From positions 12,772,001 through 12,836,000 of the forward strand of contig JAPTYO010000017.1 in the NCBI GenBank assembly GCA_036873135.1: DNA of 64,000 nt, in the 5' to 3' direction. Under the pieces are notes generated by a model. The model saw only the letters and a list, made by a program, of their open reading frames with translations. It was not told the DNA's origin and made no database searches. Positions 48,110-60,109 of the stretch are shown here, piece after piece (the first letter of the stretch is position 1; each line of letters starts with the position of its first letter). This DNA is from Clarkia xantiana subsp. parviflora. Lineage: Eukaryota > Streptophyta > Magnoliopsida > Myrtales > Onagraceae. A program made the position numbers and the translations under genes.

Positions 48110-51100
48110 TTAACCTTGTTGAGATACAAACCTCTCATCAGACAATGCCTTTTCCAGCCTCTCTTCAAATGGGGTTGCATGCCAAGTCACTCTCTGATCC
48201 TGACATGATAAATAAACTTCAGATTCAAACAGCAGAATTTTTGCAGTGTTTTGTTATCAATTTAAGCTATATTTACCTCCTTGTACTTGGTGGTCGTGTT
48301 TGGGATTCCATTGCCATCCCAGCACTTGGGATTCTGACCACATATATCTTCATTCCAATGAGGGGCAACAAGGCCAATAATAGGCCTATCTCCTGGTGTT
48401 CTATAGAGTTCGTTTCTCCGACTAGGAAAATCCACATAACTCGTATCAGTCATCGTCTCATCCTGATGCGGATTCAACCATGAGGAATAGCTTGCTCCCA
48501 CCCCTGATTCAGGTTTTTGTGTTGTATCTTCAAGCTGCCTGTTTAAGTCTCTTATCTCATCTTCTTTCTTCAAATCCTTCCGGTGAGATAGATTCTGTAT
48601 CGGATTCGGATAGACATATTGGCACCTGACCCTACCCTTCCCATAGAAACAATTTTCCATATTTACAGCAAAGTCGGTTCCTGGAGTTTGCATCTCATCC
48701 GATAGCTTCAATGGGGTTGGGTACGGTGAAGGCTTTGATGCAGCTTCATCTTCCAAGAATAAGTTTTTCTTGGCATTTCTGGTTGAATAAGTGGCAGCAG
48801 TGTTGGTCTCAAACCGCACAGATTTGGCTCTACTTGGAGCATCTGAAGCAGGAGCTCGATGTAAAAACGGAGTGGTTGCAGTATCAGTATCCACCTTTGG
48901 ATGCTTGGGAGGCATACCATTAATACCTTGTGCAGTACCTTCAGAAGAGCCAACTGAAGAATCACCTCTGTCTTGTACATCTGATATACAACTAGAAGAA
49001 AAACATATAGAAAACCCATTTGAGTAAGTAATTTTTTTTATAAAAAAAGCTGCAACACAACATCTAGCAAGTTTGTGATCCTTGCAATTTATAAGATTTT
49101 ATGTTGAAGGGCATTGAGTGATAAGCTTGATTTTTTCATCAAACATTCACAGGTATAATGAAATGATTTTCTTAAGTTAAAACCTCTGCACATGCACGAG
49201 TGCTCGAGTTTGCTAAAGTAAATAAACATGAGAATATTTGCAATTTATAAGTTGAAAATTTAACCTGCAAGGTGTATGGTCCAGAGAGCCGACATCCTCT
49301 GCTGATTTTCTGCAGAACTCAAGAGGTGTTGGCAGCACTTCAGGTTGCTTAAATGGTTTTATGGGAGGCGATACCATCAGCCTTTTCATGGCCTTTCGAA
49401 TTTCTGCAGGAGTCTCTTGTATAGTTCCGCAAGCTTTCAGGAATTCAGCATGTTGTAAGAAGCTCTTGTAAAGGAGCAAGTAACAGAAGTCAGTCATCTT
49501 CAATGAGTTACTGCAGGTATCCTCATTTTGTTCGAATTCTCGATAAGGTAACAAACAGGATAAAGAAAATCCATTGGATTGACACAGATCCACAGTACAC
49601 TGTGTTAACATGCTCTCAAGGAGCCAGTTTACTTAAAGATGAGGTTCTATAGAGTTGACTATCAAGAGGCAAATAAAGTGACCTTGTAAGCTTTGGATCT
49701 TTAGTCTAGATGACAGAGATTCTGACCCTAACTTAAATTTTCATTTATCAAACACGGAAACTCAAAGATAGCTCATAGGTTGTTATTTCCAGAAGAGGGC
49801 CCTGATAAATTAGAACCCCGATATTTCCAAGAATGGACTCAAAGTCTAAAAAGATAACAATGAAAAATGGGTTTCTACGTTGGATTGATGTAAAAAAGGA
49901 AACACTGGCTAGGCAACTACTTGTCAGTGTCAAGAGCCAGCAAATTGATCTCGATCAACCGACATCATGTCACTAGCCAAAAAAACAACTTAATCATGTC
50001 TTTTCTCAACTAGCTTCATTGGTGTTTTATTCAGTTGCACTGTTGCAGTGACCAGAAATATTTAAGAGGTAGTCTCATCGAAGCATAATACCATGTAATT
50101 AATTAATTATTTTCCTAATAAGTAGAAAAAGCTCATTGTGCATGTAATGTAACTAGTTCTTCAAATCATCTGAGTATAATCACTGTCTGGCAAGTGTAAA
50201 TAAATGGAGCCAATGCTCCATTTGATAATTAAGAAGGCTGGTGAATGCTAAGATCTAGCCAGCCACTCTAATGTGAATATAGATAAGCATAAGGTGATCA
50301 TAAACAAGAGGTAAAAAAGTTGATTCGGCAGAAACAGAAGATGGTCACAACTCACAACTGGCCTCACCTCATCTATAAGCACCTCATCGTTAGTATACAG
50401 AGAATGAAATTCCTGGCTCTTTGACGGGGTTTCCTCTGATTCATTAGCCATTCTCTGGTATCCATGTAGATTATCTATACCATATCCACGCTTAGTTTGA
50501 GCAAGGCGAGAATATCAATCCTCACAAAGTCATTCATTGGAGATAATTTTTACCTTCGTATCGAAAAACCGATGATAAGGGATCACCAGATAATACTTTT
50601 TCCTGGATGCGTGATACACAAAAGAATATCAATAAGCTGAGGAAAACAAAAGACTCTACTTCTGCTCGCGTGAATATGACTTAACAAATTCACATCATTA
50701 GTGACTACTCTCTTATGGTTCTTCGGACGTTTAAAGGTTAGGAGGTAAAGCGATTTCAGTACGTGCTAGACCCATAGAAACAGACAGTAAAAATAGAACA
50801 TAGACCTACTAATCTCACTACTTTCAGTTCCCAAGCAGTATATGTACAATCCTGCTATATATACAATTCTACCTAATAGATATAGCAATAGCAAATCGGC
50901 AAGAATCAACATTGGTTAGTCCATTCATAAATCCCTTGCGCAAAATTTCAATCAAAGAAGATATGATCTTCCGATTCAAGAAAGTAACGCAAAAAAATGT
51001 TTCCTAGCTAGCCAAGGCAGAAGACGTTCAAATCAAATAATCGAAACCGAACTCAACAAAAGGAAAGAGATAGGAGATTGATTACCTGTCGGCGGTTTGG

Positions 51101-51160
51101 TTGCGAACGGCGCGATCGATCTTCTTCACTGACGCGAAAACAAGAAAGGAAGCAACCCAT
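48110..51160 (-). CDS. JASON: JASON-like protein (meiosis II organisation), 5 exons
   Basis: In Arabidopsis JASON keeps the two meiosis II spindles apart in pollen mother cells; its loss gives unreduced (2n) pollen. Exons in transcript order: 51160-51086 (MGCFLSCFRV start, a possible N-terminal acylation site at Gly2/Cys3), 50454-50368, about 49599-49265, 48991-48277, 48199-48110. Family landmarks are AEFLKACGTIQETPAEIRKA in exon 3; SPYPTPLKLSDEMQTPGT, RVRCQYVYP, PGDRPIIGLVAPHWNED and WDGNGIPNTTTKYKE in exon 4; and the closing TWHATPFEERLEKALSDE in exon 5. All junctions used have GT-AG signals and agree in phase. The exon 3 start is least sure: an alternative acceptor at 49464 also keeps the frame. 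Predicted length is about 433 aa, somewhat shorter than I recall for the Arabidopsis protein. Divergent neighbour: phytoene synthase, 2.3 kb away. Confidence 0.88.
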
Positions 51161-51795
51161 GAGTGTGGAAACCGAATTGTCCAGAATCCTCAGCACCGAT
51201 CTGCGCAGAGAAGCCAAGGAAGGATTCAGCAATGGCCTTTCGATGATTTTGGTAACTGACGCAGTGAGGCGCTTACAGTGTTTGCCTTGGGCGTTAGAAT
51301 ATGGCGGATTTCGTCTTTGAATTTGAACCAAATCTGAAAGAGGGAATATTAAAGGAAAAAAAAATGTCACATATTTTTTGTTATAACATGTCTTAAAACT
51401 GTGTTTTAGATATAATATGTTTTAAAATAGTGGTTTTAAATAAAATCGTTAACTTTCCGTTAAAACATAATTTTACTTGTTGAACGATTTTTTTTAACAT
51501 GACATCACATGATTAATACTATGTAAAAAAAGTAATACTTTCTTTAAAATAGGGGAAATAACTTAAAGAATCGAAAAAATTCAAATTTTTTATGTAACTT
51601 TGTAAGTATTAAATTAAAAATTAAAAACATTTTTTGTTGAAATTTAAAAATAGTTTAAAAAAATAAATAAATTAAAAATTATTGAAAATATTAAAGTGAA
51701 ATTCTAAAAAGAAAATTGTAACTTTATTTAAAAAATGAGATATAAAGGGACCCTTGAATTTTATATTCGTTTTTATTTAAAATGTTGCAATAGTT

Positions 51796-51797
<2 letters not shown>

Positions 51798-51861
<64 letters not shown>
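51798..51861. repeat. (AT)n microsatellite
   Basis: About 64 bp of uninterrupted TA dinucleotides, followed by a T run. Confidence 0.95.
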
Positions 51862-51864
<3 letters not shown>

Positions 51865-52657
51865 TTTTATATTAGTTTTTCAGATAGTTAGGTTTTATTT
51901 AAATTATTATTATTTTGTCTTAAAACTCTATTTCGGCCTATTTTAAAATTAACAGTCACAAACCGTTCACATGGCACAAATATGATTTAATAATCTCTAA
52001 ATTCTAAAACATTATTGTGTTGTGTTGGGTAAACAGTTTGGCCGGAATAATCTAAAGATCAAATTGTTTGATAGTTGTGTCGATTTTTTTTAACAGTCTA
52101 TGATTAATCCAGCCAAAAAGTTCACGCAATATCTCCAGGATGAACGGTTTGACAGGTTTAACTATAGAGGAACAAATGGTTCAATTTTTTTTTACACACT
52201 CGTTAAACAATTTGATAATCTAAGTTAACCCGGCCAAACTATTTATCAAATACAATAGTGTTTTAGAATTTAGATATTTTTTGACGACATTTGTGTTAGG
52301 TAAATGGTTTGTAACCGTAATTTTAAAATTGTTTGAAATGTTAAACAAATCAAATGGAGTTTTAGAAAAAAAAACAAAAATTTAATAATTTAAATTAAAC
52401 CTAACCATTTGAAAAAATACATTAATAATTTGAATAAAGGTATTGTCGATAGAGACTTATCCTCATTTTGTGTTAAGAGCAAGATTAGAGGACCTTGTTC
52501 GGCAAGCCGTGATATAACACGCGTTCATGATCTTGAAGAAGGAGGACTGCACCAATGACTTGTAAGGATAATCTCGTCATAAATTGTAAGTTTCTCAATG
52601 AACTACCTGTAGTTATGGATTATCCTATATTATTTCCAACATTGAATTCATTAGTTT

Positions 52658-52659
<2 letters not shown>

Positions 52660-52690
<31 letters not shown>
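52660..52690. repeat. (AT)n microsatellite
   Basis: About 31 bp of AT dinucleotides, some 790 bp upstream of the phytoene synthase start codon. Confidence 0.9.
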
Positions 52691-52692
<2 letters not shown>

Positions 52693-52992
52693 CACAAGTT
52701 AATAGATTATTTTCACACTAAATATTATAATTCAACTATGCATGTAATTTTTTTTTTCATCAGATATACTATTTGAATTTTTCAAGTTATAAAATACACA
52801 TATTCTAATAAATAAGTTATATTCATAATTATTAAAAAAAATTAATCAAATTTCTTAATTTTTTTTTATATATTTGCTCATTTAATAAATTAGGATAAAT
52901 TAATTTATTCAATTTTATTTTAGTTAGCATTTTTTCTTAAACGGTGCACACGATTGTCATCTATAAATATACAATTTTATTTAAATGAAAAT

Positions 52993-52998
52993 CACGTG
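52993..52998. promoter_or_regulatory. G-box CACGTG upstream of phytoene synthase
   Basis: A perfect CACGTG about 480 bp before the start codon. In Arabidopsis, PIF transcription factors repress phytoene synthase through a G-box, so this is a reasonable candidate site. A six-base match alone is weak evidence. Confidence 0.4.
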
Positions 52999-53183
52999 TG
53001 TTAACAAAAGAAAAATACATGCGGATCAATTATTACTTTAGTATATTTTCTCAGTACACTTAGGAAAATAATTTATTCTTTCTAATATTAAGGAAAATAT
53101 TTTTTTGCCAAATTTAAGGAAAATAATTTAGAAATATATATATATAGTATATACTTCAGAATGGTGCGTCATGCGTGTAACTG

Positions 53184-53214
53184 GTGGACCGTGGGGAAAA
53201 GTGGACCGTGGGGA
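53184..53214 (+). repeat. 17-bp direct repeat upstream of phytoene synthase
   Basis: GTGGACCGTGGGGA occurs at 53184 and again at 53201, a 17-bp period, about 265-295 bp before the start codon, in the likely core promoter or leader. Confidence 0.8.
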
Positions 53215-53477
53215 CATAAAGAAAGAGTTAATACGATTGGTCATTCGTCCATCCACATCACTCTCCTCTTTCTCCACCATTCCTTCTTCATCTTCGTTTC
53301 TCTTCTCAACCCTCCTTCTTACCTCGGGTCCTCCCTTCTAGTTCTGCTTCTCCACTCCATTCACACGTAGCTGAACTGAAGCTGAGGAGTGAGAGGCCAA
53401 CTCTCTGTCCAATCCAGACAGATACACAGTCTACCGCAACAACCGCTCCCTCACTCTGCTTTGCTGTAGCGGCGGAC

Positions 53478-55543
53478 ATGTCTAGCGTTTCTCTCTGGGT
53501 GGTGTGTCCCAAAGGAAATGTCGCTTCAGTATTCAGCATCTTGCCGCAGAAACCCGTTCTGCGGCGGCGCCGGGACAGAATCGTTGCGATTTCCGCTGCG
53601 GTGGCTAACCCAGCGTTCAGATCCTCGGAGGAGAGAGTGTACGAGGTGGTGCTGAAGCAGGCGGCGCTGGTTAGGGAGCAGAGGACGGAGACCGACGGCT
53701 CAAGTCTGACAAACTGGGGTCTGTTGAATGATGCTTATGATAGGTGCGGCGAGGTCTGTGCTGAGTACGCCAAGACCTTCTACTTGGGTATACCTTATTT
53801 TCTCTTTCTAGCCACTACACAAGCTTGATTTAATTTTGATCAATCATCATAACTACGCCTTTTCTGTCTATTCCATTTGGTCCAGTGGAAAAGAAATTGA
53901 AAATTGATGCAATTCTGTTATGTTTCCTGCTAATTTGATGCATACCATTAACTTTGCTAGCTCAGTTTGTGCTAATGAACGCTCTTGAAATAAAATTGCA
54001 ATTTTCAACTGTATTCAGCCTCATTTTAAGGGCGAAATTGTAGAAGTAGAAGAGATTTGGTTAAATTGGGATTCTCTAGCATTGTTTTGCTATTATCTAG
54101 CATTAAGTCAGAGCTACTGCTTAAGTTAGCTTATCATAATCCACAGGTACCTTGCTAATGACACCGGAGAGAAGGAAAGCCGTGTGGGCAATCTATGGTA
54201 AGTAAAGCTTCGATTTGATGCAAACCATTTTTCCATTATTGTTTAAATTAGAAGTCGCAATCAGTAAAACCCGATTTTGTTGTCATTTCCTATGTTGTTA
54301 GGATTTGCACATTTAAGGCATTCAATCAACTATACTGAAAAGGACCATTACTTTGTCTATTTGGTAGCTTTTATGGACCATGGTGTCTTCTTAAGGATCA
54401 TTCTAATGCCCGAATTTCATTTTTGTTTTTGTTTTCCTGCAGTTTGGTGCAGAAGGACTGATGAGCTAGTGGATGGACCAAATGCCTCACACATAACACC
54501 AAAAGCTCTAGACAGATGGGAGAAAAGGTTAGATGATCTATTCAGCGGCCGGCCTTATGATATGTATGATGCAGCTCTAGCAGACACAGTATCCAAGTAC
54601 CCTGTCGATATACAGGTACCCGATCGATATACCCTCCCTCAAATTCTCTTTCTGTATCGCGCAATTGGTGTTATAATGTGCTAATGTTTTTATGGGCAGC
54701 CATTTAGGGACATGATAGAGGGAATGAGGTTAGATTTGAAGAAATCAAGGTATCAGACCTTCGACGAGCTCTATCTGTACTGCTACTACGTTGCTGGGAC
54801 AGTTGGGCTAATGAGTGTCCCGGTGATGGGGATCGCCCCCGAGTCTAAGGCAAAGACTGAAAGCGTCTACAATGCTGCATTGGCTCTTGGAATTGCCAAT
54901 CAGCTCACTAATATACTAAGAGATGTCGGTGAAGAGTAAGTTCTAATTTTTCCTTCACATATGTATGAACAAAAAGGCAGTCAAACAAATTACTATCTTA
55001 TGTTTGAGCATCTAAACATATTGTTAGCAATGTTTGAGCATTCAAATTAATTGCTAGGTGATTAACGATGATTAAAATCTCAACTTCGTTTCTGGGTTTA
55101 GGGTTTAGGGCATTCAGTGATGATCTAAATCTCAATTTTCTTTGTGGGTTTGATTTTGTTTGGGCAGTGCAAGACGAGGAAGAGTGTATCTCCCACAAGA
55201 CGAGCTCGACCGAGCAGGGCTGTCGGACGAGGACATATTCCGAGGACAAGTGAGTGACAAGTGGCGGAGTTTCATGAAGGAGCAGATCAAGCGGGCCCGG
55301 AAGTTCTTCGACGAGGCGGAGAAAGGTGTAGCGGAGCTGAGCGGGGCGAGTCGGTGGCCGGTGTGGGCGTCGCTATTGCTGTACAAGCAAATACTGGACT
55401 CAATCGAAGCCAATGATTATAACAACTTTACGAAGAGGGCTTATGTGGGGAAGGCCAAGAAGTTGGTTTCCCTCCCCATTGCTTATGGAAAAGCTCTCAT
55501 GCCTCCCTCTAAATCTAAAGTGGCAGAGTTGACTTTGAAGTGA
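53478..55543 (+). CDS. PSY: phytoene synthase, chloroplast, 5 exons, ~381 aa
   Basis: Joins two geranylgeranyl diphosphates to phytoene, the first committed and usually rate-limiting step of carotenoid synthesis in plastids. Exons: 53478-53787, 54147-54197, 54443-54615, 54700-54935, 55168-55543 (1146 nt, all GT-AG, phases agree). Residues 1 to about 50 are rich in Ser, Arg and Val and acid-poor, fitting a transit peptide. The catalytic core starts near [19 protein letters not shown]. The two aspartate-rich substrate motifs are intact: DELVD at residues 127-131 and DVGED at 253-257, the latter split by the last intron. Other landmarks are [47 protein letters not shown] and [14 protein letters not shown]. 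It is somewhat short for the family because the N-terminal region is compact. A G-box lies upstream and a pyrimidine microsatellite just after the stop. It appears functional. Confidence 0.96.
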
Positions 55544-55552
55544 CACTTTTGC

Positions 55553-55595
55553 CCCTCCCCTCTCCTCTCCTCTCCTCTCCTCTCCTCTCCTCTCT
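55553..55595 (+). repeat. CTCTC pentanucleotide microsatellite, PSY 3' UTR
   Basis: About seven units of TCTCC/CTCTC beginning about 10 bases after the phytoene synthase stop codon, so part of the mRNA 3' untranslated region. Pure pyrimidine on the sense strand. Confidence 0.9.
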
Positions 55596-55868
55596 TAAGT
55601 AATTACACATCTCTCTCTGTATATTCTTCTATCATTTCTTCTAATATTTTCTTTTTTACCCCTTTGATTTGGGTTTTTAGCATGTAGATTTAATCAACAT
55701 ATACTGGCAAACCCATCCAATATGCCTATAAATTTTGTGTATGGAAGAATTAGTGAGTGTGTTAGTAGAGCTTTACAAATTTAGTTTGGTTCCAAATATA
55801 TTTATTTTGGTAGAAATATGTAAGTCGATTAAGGTAATCGAAAACCAGTTGGTGTGTGAATAATTTAA

Positions 55869-56484
55869 GGGTTAAAGGTCCTTTTGGTACTACATATTTG
55901 CAAAAATTACATTGTTCATACCACTAGTATTTTTTCGTATCGAATTGGTACCATATGTTTCCAAACCTTACTGTTTTGGTACCTCCGTTAGGGTTCTGTC
56001 AAAAACAGCCGTTAAATGGCATGTGCCATGCATGTGACCAGCCCAAAACTTTCAATGTTGTTACAATTTAGTCCATCTAATACATCCCTAACTTTTATTT
56101 TGTTCAATTTAGTCCTAAAACTTTAAAACCAAACCATTTTCCCAAATTGACCTAGCCCTAGGCTAGGTCCGGCTAGGTCAATTGGACCTAGCCCCAATTG
56201 AGTTAAATTGGGGCTAGGTCAATTTGGGGAAATTGTTTGATTTTGAAGTTTTAGGACTAAATTGAACAAAATAAAAGTTAGGGGTGTATTAGATGGACTA
56301 AATTGTAACAAAATTGAAAGTTTTGGGCTGGTCACGTGCATGGCACATGCCATTTAACGGCCGTTTTTTACGGAACCCTAACGGAGGTACCAAAACAGTA
56401 AGGTTTGGAAACATATAGTACCAATTCGGTACGAAAAAATACTAGTGGTATGAACAGTGTAATTTTTGCAAACATATGGTACCC
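55869..56484. mobile_element. foldback element FB3, 9-bp target duplication
   Basis: 616 bp, related to FB1. The left end is GGGTTAAAGGTCC. The arms are inverted copies sharing TTTGGAAACATA, GTACCTCCGTTAGGGTT and GGCATGTGCCATGCA. The short core has GACCTAGCC / GGCTAGGTC palindromes. ATAATTTAA is duplicated exactly at 55860-55868 and 56485-56493. The right end reads ...ATATGGTACCC, so about 16 bp of that arm is lost relative to the left. It lies 325 bp after the phytoene synthase stop. Confidence 0.88.
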
Positions 56485-56493
56485 ATAATTTAA

Positions 56494-57738
56494 ACACCTT
56501 ACATGCACGAGTTATCATAGTCGCTGCGAATACTACACCGGTTGGTGTGTAACTATTTAAGCATTATATATGTAAGCTACCTTCTCATAAAGCCATACAC
56601 ACCAAACTCATTATAATGAAGAAACTTAAAAAGTTTCTAATAACCTTTGTTTTCTTCCAAAAATTCATCATCTTCCAAATCCAAACGAGGGATCCTTAAA
56701 TTTTTCATTTTATTAATCAACTACAAATTAAAATGAGGTCTAATTGATAGACTTTTTTTACGTATGATTGTCCTAACCGATTTTATTAGAAGAGTGATAC
56801 TTATAGCATGTTTACTCCACACTTAAAAATACTTTTCAATTACACCAAATCAATATATAAAGTGTAAAATATTCGTCATGAATATTTGTACATTTTTAGA
56901 GTTCGAATGCGAAATATCTAGTAAAAAAATAATGAAACTTGAACCTTCGTTATATAATTGGGCTTATTATATATGAGTTTTTTATTGATTTGTGCGGACG
57001 GACTCTTTAAGCCAACCAATAAAAACTCAAAGGCCCACCAAAATCATAATTGACGGTGGTCGGCCAGGTCATCAAGAAGACAATATTGTGATTTTGTTGG
57101 TCTTTAAAATTCCCATTGGTCGGCTCCTTGACAGGAAAAATTTATTCAAGCCATGGCGAATTTGCGGCTCCATGCACTGCATAATCCTACGTACGTAACG
57201 CAATTGCAATAACTTGTTTGAATGGAACTTCTCTTTCGTAATATTCCTTTCTTTAATTAATAATTATCTTAGTTGTTTTTTTTCAACTATTTGAAAAAAC
57301 TACTAAAAGTTAAATTTGAAAACCCTTCATTTCTAATATTCTCGAGTCTGCAAATTTGTGGGGAAAGTTACCTAACCTCCATATATAAGAAGGTTACTAA
57401 TTAATGAGTAATGTCATCCCAAAAAAAATATAATTCTGCTTGATTAAATTAGATAGTGACGCATGACAAAACTGACAATTTTAATGTTTAAAACCGACAT
57501 TGCGGTTTCATGTTCGTACCGTCTCATATATAGATTTAGGACCGTTTAAGTTCAGGACCGTTTAAGTTCAAGACCAATGGTCCTCCATTTTCGTTCCTTA
57601 ACGGTCCTGGACTTAATTTCGGTCCGAGCCCGTTTGGACTATGGAGTCCAGGTCCAGGACCGAAACAAAATAACCATCGCGCTTGAGGTCTTGAAGGACG
57701 GAGAAGCTACATCTATATACATTAAAACTTCATGGGTC
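56494..57738. other. intergenic, no gene recognised
   Basis: AT-rich. A short tandem repeat AGGACCGTTTAAGTTC occurs twice at about 57538-57570, followed by a palindromic GGTCC/GGACC-rich stretch to 57665. Nothing else recognisable. Confidence 0.5.
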
Positions 57739-57743
57739 ATGGC

Positions 57744-58162
57744 TGTAAAAAATAACGAAGTGCCGATTTGCACTTGCTCAAGACCGTACTTCACCAATAA
57801 TAGAAGAACTCGTATATATATAACTATCTTACTCTAAATATGATATCTTGGAAACTCTTACATCTTGTGTTGGTGGTTCTTATTGTGGTGGTGTTTTTTT
57901 TGCTACAAATGACTACACTCCTATTTATAGTTGCCTAAAGAAATCTCTAGACTCTTAGAAACCTCTAAACTAAGAACACCCTAGAAAGTCACTAAAACAT
58001 CCTACACTTATTAGTTCCTAGAATTATCTAGACACATAACCTAATCTTACTATCTAGATCCCTCTTCATTATGGACCAACTCTTTTAGCCAAATCGTAAG
58101 CCTTGGCCCATGATGGTAAATAAGTTTTAGCCCATGAAGGTAAGTCATTGTTGATCTTAACA
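57744..58162 (-). repeat. 3' LTR of Copia E (419 bp)
   Basis: On the minus strand TGTTAAGATCAACAATG...TTATTTTTTACA. It matches the copy at 60110-60538 along its whole length. Confidence 0.92.
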
Positions 58163-58644
58163 CTCCTCTTCAACATTGACTTTCCTTCATGTTTCTTCTT
58201 GTCAATGTTACACTCCGGTCTGTGCCGATCTTGATTCTTCAATCGTACTTTTCTGCATCGATAAAGTCTTCTCTTCTTGTCGATTATGGTGAAACTCTTA
58301 TTCTTCGGCTCAAATTGCTCACCTCGATAAACCTTCGTACTTTCACATATTTCTCTTCTCGAGGTCTTCATTCTTCTTACATTGTTCCCTCCATATTTGA
58401 TCGACAAAGAATGGCTTCTTCTGTTGATCTCTTCTGGCTTCGAAGCACTTCCTCCTTGATCGAGAACTGAACTCTTAGAAGGCGACAAAGTAACTTGTCG
58501 ACGCTTGTTTCCCATCGTCGGCAGCCCAGGTTCAACTCCCTTAGACATCTCCAAGTCCGGCTCTTCCTTATCTTCATCTTGAGAATGAGACTTATCGCGA
58601 ACTACACCAGACTTGCAAGGAAGCAAGAATAAACGCAAATGCAA
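58163..58644 (-). pseudogene. Copia E, 3' coding remnant of unclear identity
   Basis: An open minus-strand frame (about 190 codons, overlapping the LTR) of very basic and charged composition (SHSQDEDKEEPDLEMSKGV, then many Lys and Arg). It directly follows the protease-start region. It may be the hinge between integrase and RT left after internal deletion, read in part out of frame. Not recognisable as a domain. Confidence 0.35.
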
Positions 58645-58710
58645 TATTTATCCCGATCACGAACGAGCTTAGTGGTCGATCTTCTCGATCCTGACTTCAC
58701 CACTTGTTTA

Positions 58711-60097
58711 TCATCGGCTCCTCCATGGACGTCTCCGTGAGGATTCGAAACTCCCCATTTTTCCGTGAACCTTCTTTGAATAAGTTTTCTTTCTTGAAGT
58801 CAGTATCACAAACACGTCGTCTACTCGCTCACCGATGTGAACTACGTCCGCCTTTATCATATCAACATTCCTGAGAAATTTCACGTTATTCTGACCAAAT
58901 AAAATGTACATACCTGAATCGACTGCATTCGCCACTGAAATGAGATTTATCTTCATACCGGGAACATAATAAACATTATCGATCTTGATCGATGTCCCAC
59001 CGCTACTGTTGATCACAACAACGCCTTCCTTCTTAACACGGTGAACATTATCATCCGCCGTGACTATAACTTCTTCTCCTTCATGGCGGTGAAGATTCGA
59101 AAGTTGCTTCACATCTCCAGTAAGATGATGACCACAACCAGAATCGACAAACCATTCCTTTCTTATGTTTCGAGCTGTGAATGCACATGTGGGAGTGTTC
59201 TTGGCAAGAAAACATTTTGCCCATTCTTTATCTTCGGTTGAAGTCTTAGATTCCACCATGTTACTTTCCTTCAGTCTGGTCCGACAATTTCTCTTCAGAT
59301 GTCCAGGCTTCCCACACCAGTAACACTTGAAGTCTTTCCTGCGAGACGACTCCACATTCCCACCAACCTTTTTCCTGGCGTCATTCTCCTTTACCTGAGC
59401 CACGAGAGCGCACTTCTCTTCCTCTAGCTTTATCTCGGCCATTTGCTTAGCCAGCGACTCCTGTGAAGCTAGAAGGTTCTCAAACTCCTCCAAGGATGGT
59501 TGTTGAACCCACCCTTGAATCGACGTAACAAACGGTATATACTCGGAACGTAATCCCCGAATAATTGTCTATTTTATCCGCGCCTCCGAAATTGGATCCT
59601 CCGGGTTGAGTAAATTAAATTCCGAGCACAAGTTCTTAACCTCAAAAAATAACCGTGCAATCGACGACTCACCCTGTTTCGCATTCGCCAGATCCGTCTC
59701 CAACATCTGTAACCGCGCCTCGTTCTTCTTGTTGTATAGCTGGTCTAGCGTCTTCCGGATCGAACTGGCATAGGTGCATCGTGAGATATTCTCAAACACC
59801 TTTGAAGACATCGACGTCTTCAAGGCGAACTGCGCATTGGCATTCCTCCGCTTCCAGCGCTTGAAATCTTCACCGTTTCTGGCGGTATCCTCTGGGGCGG
59901 TTGTATCACTGCCTTCAACGACATCCCACAAGTCTTCGCTCACGAGATACGACTCCATGCAGGACTTCCAAATCTGGTAATTGGACGAGTTTAGTAGCTC
60001 CATTCCTTGTCCAATCACGCAACCGACAACATCCTTAATTAGAGTACCCGAGTTCTTCAACCCCGATCTTGAATCATTCCGTGTTACCACGATAGTT
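58711..60097 (-). pseudogene. Copia E gag and partial protease, one in-frame stop
   Basis: Gag binds and packages element RNA; the protease would cut the polyprotein. Two frames, 60147-59569 and 59493-58711, are in the same register, separated by a TAG at 59569-59571 and about 25 further codons without a start. The first part has the plant Copia gag pattern (LLNSSNYQIWKSCMESYL, FENISRCTYASSIRKTLDQL). The second part carries a CCHC zinc knuckle CYWCGKPGHLKRNC (about 59288-59330) and the protease-region start WFVDSGCGHHLTGD, whose DSG is the usual catalytic triad. The frame ends early at 58711. Apart from the single stop it is close to open over ~460 codons. Confidence 0.9.
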
Positions 60098-60109
60098 TCT
60101 CTGATACCA
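60098..60109 (-). other. primer binding site of Copia E
   Basis: Minus strand TGGTATCAGAGA directly at the 5' LTR end; initiator tRNA-Met type with one base different from Copia B and C. Confidence 0.88.

Larger units (their letters stand above)
51161..53477. other. AT-rich spacer between JASON and phytoene synthase
   Basis: Shared upstream region of two divergent genes. It holds (AT)n runs at 51798-51861 and 52660-52690, a CACGTG G-box at 52993-52998 and a short direct repeat at 53184-53214. No gene. TATA-like AT runs near 53135-53155 could serve phytoene synthase. Confidence 0.6.

Noticed and set aside
48711..49027. Plus-strand open frames across the JASON exon 4 region
   Set aside because: They are antisense shadows of the JASON coding exon, which has the family motifs and agreeing splice phases.
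54277..54684. Single long frame covering phytoene synthase exon 3 and both sides
   Set aside because: The flanks are intron; strong AG and GT signals at 54441-54442 and 54616-54617 match the conserved protein borders.
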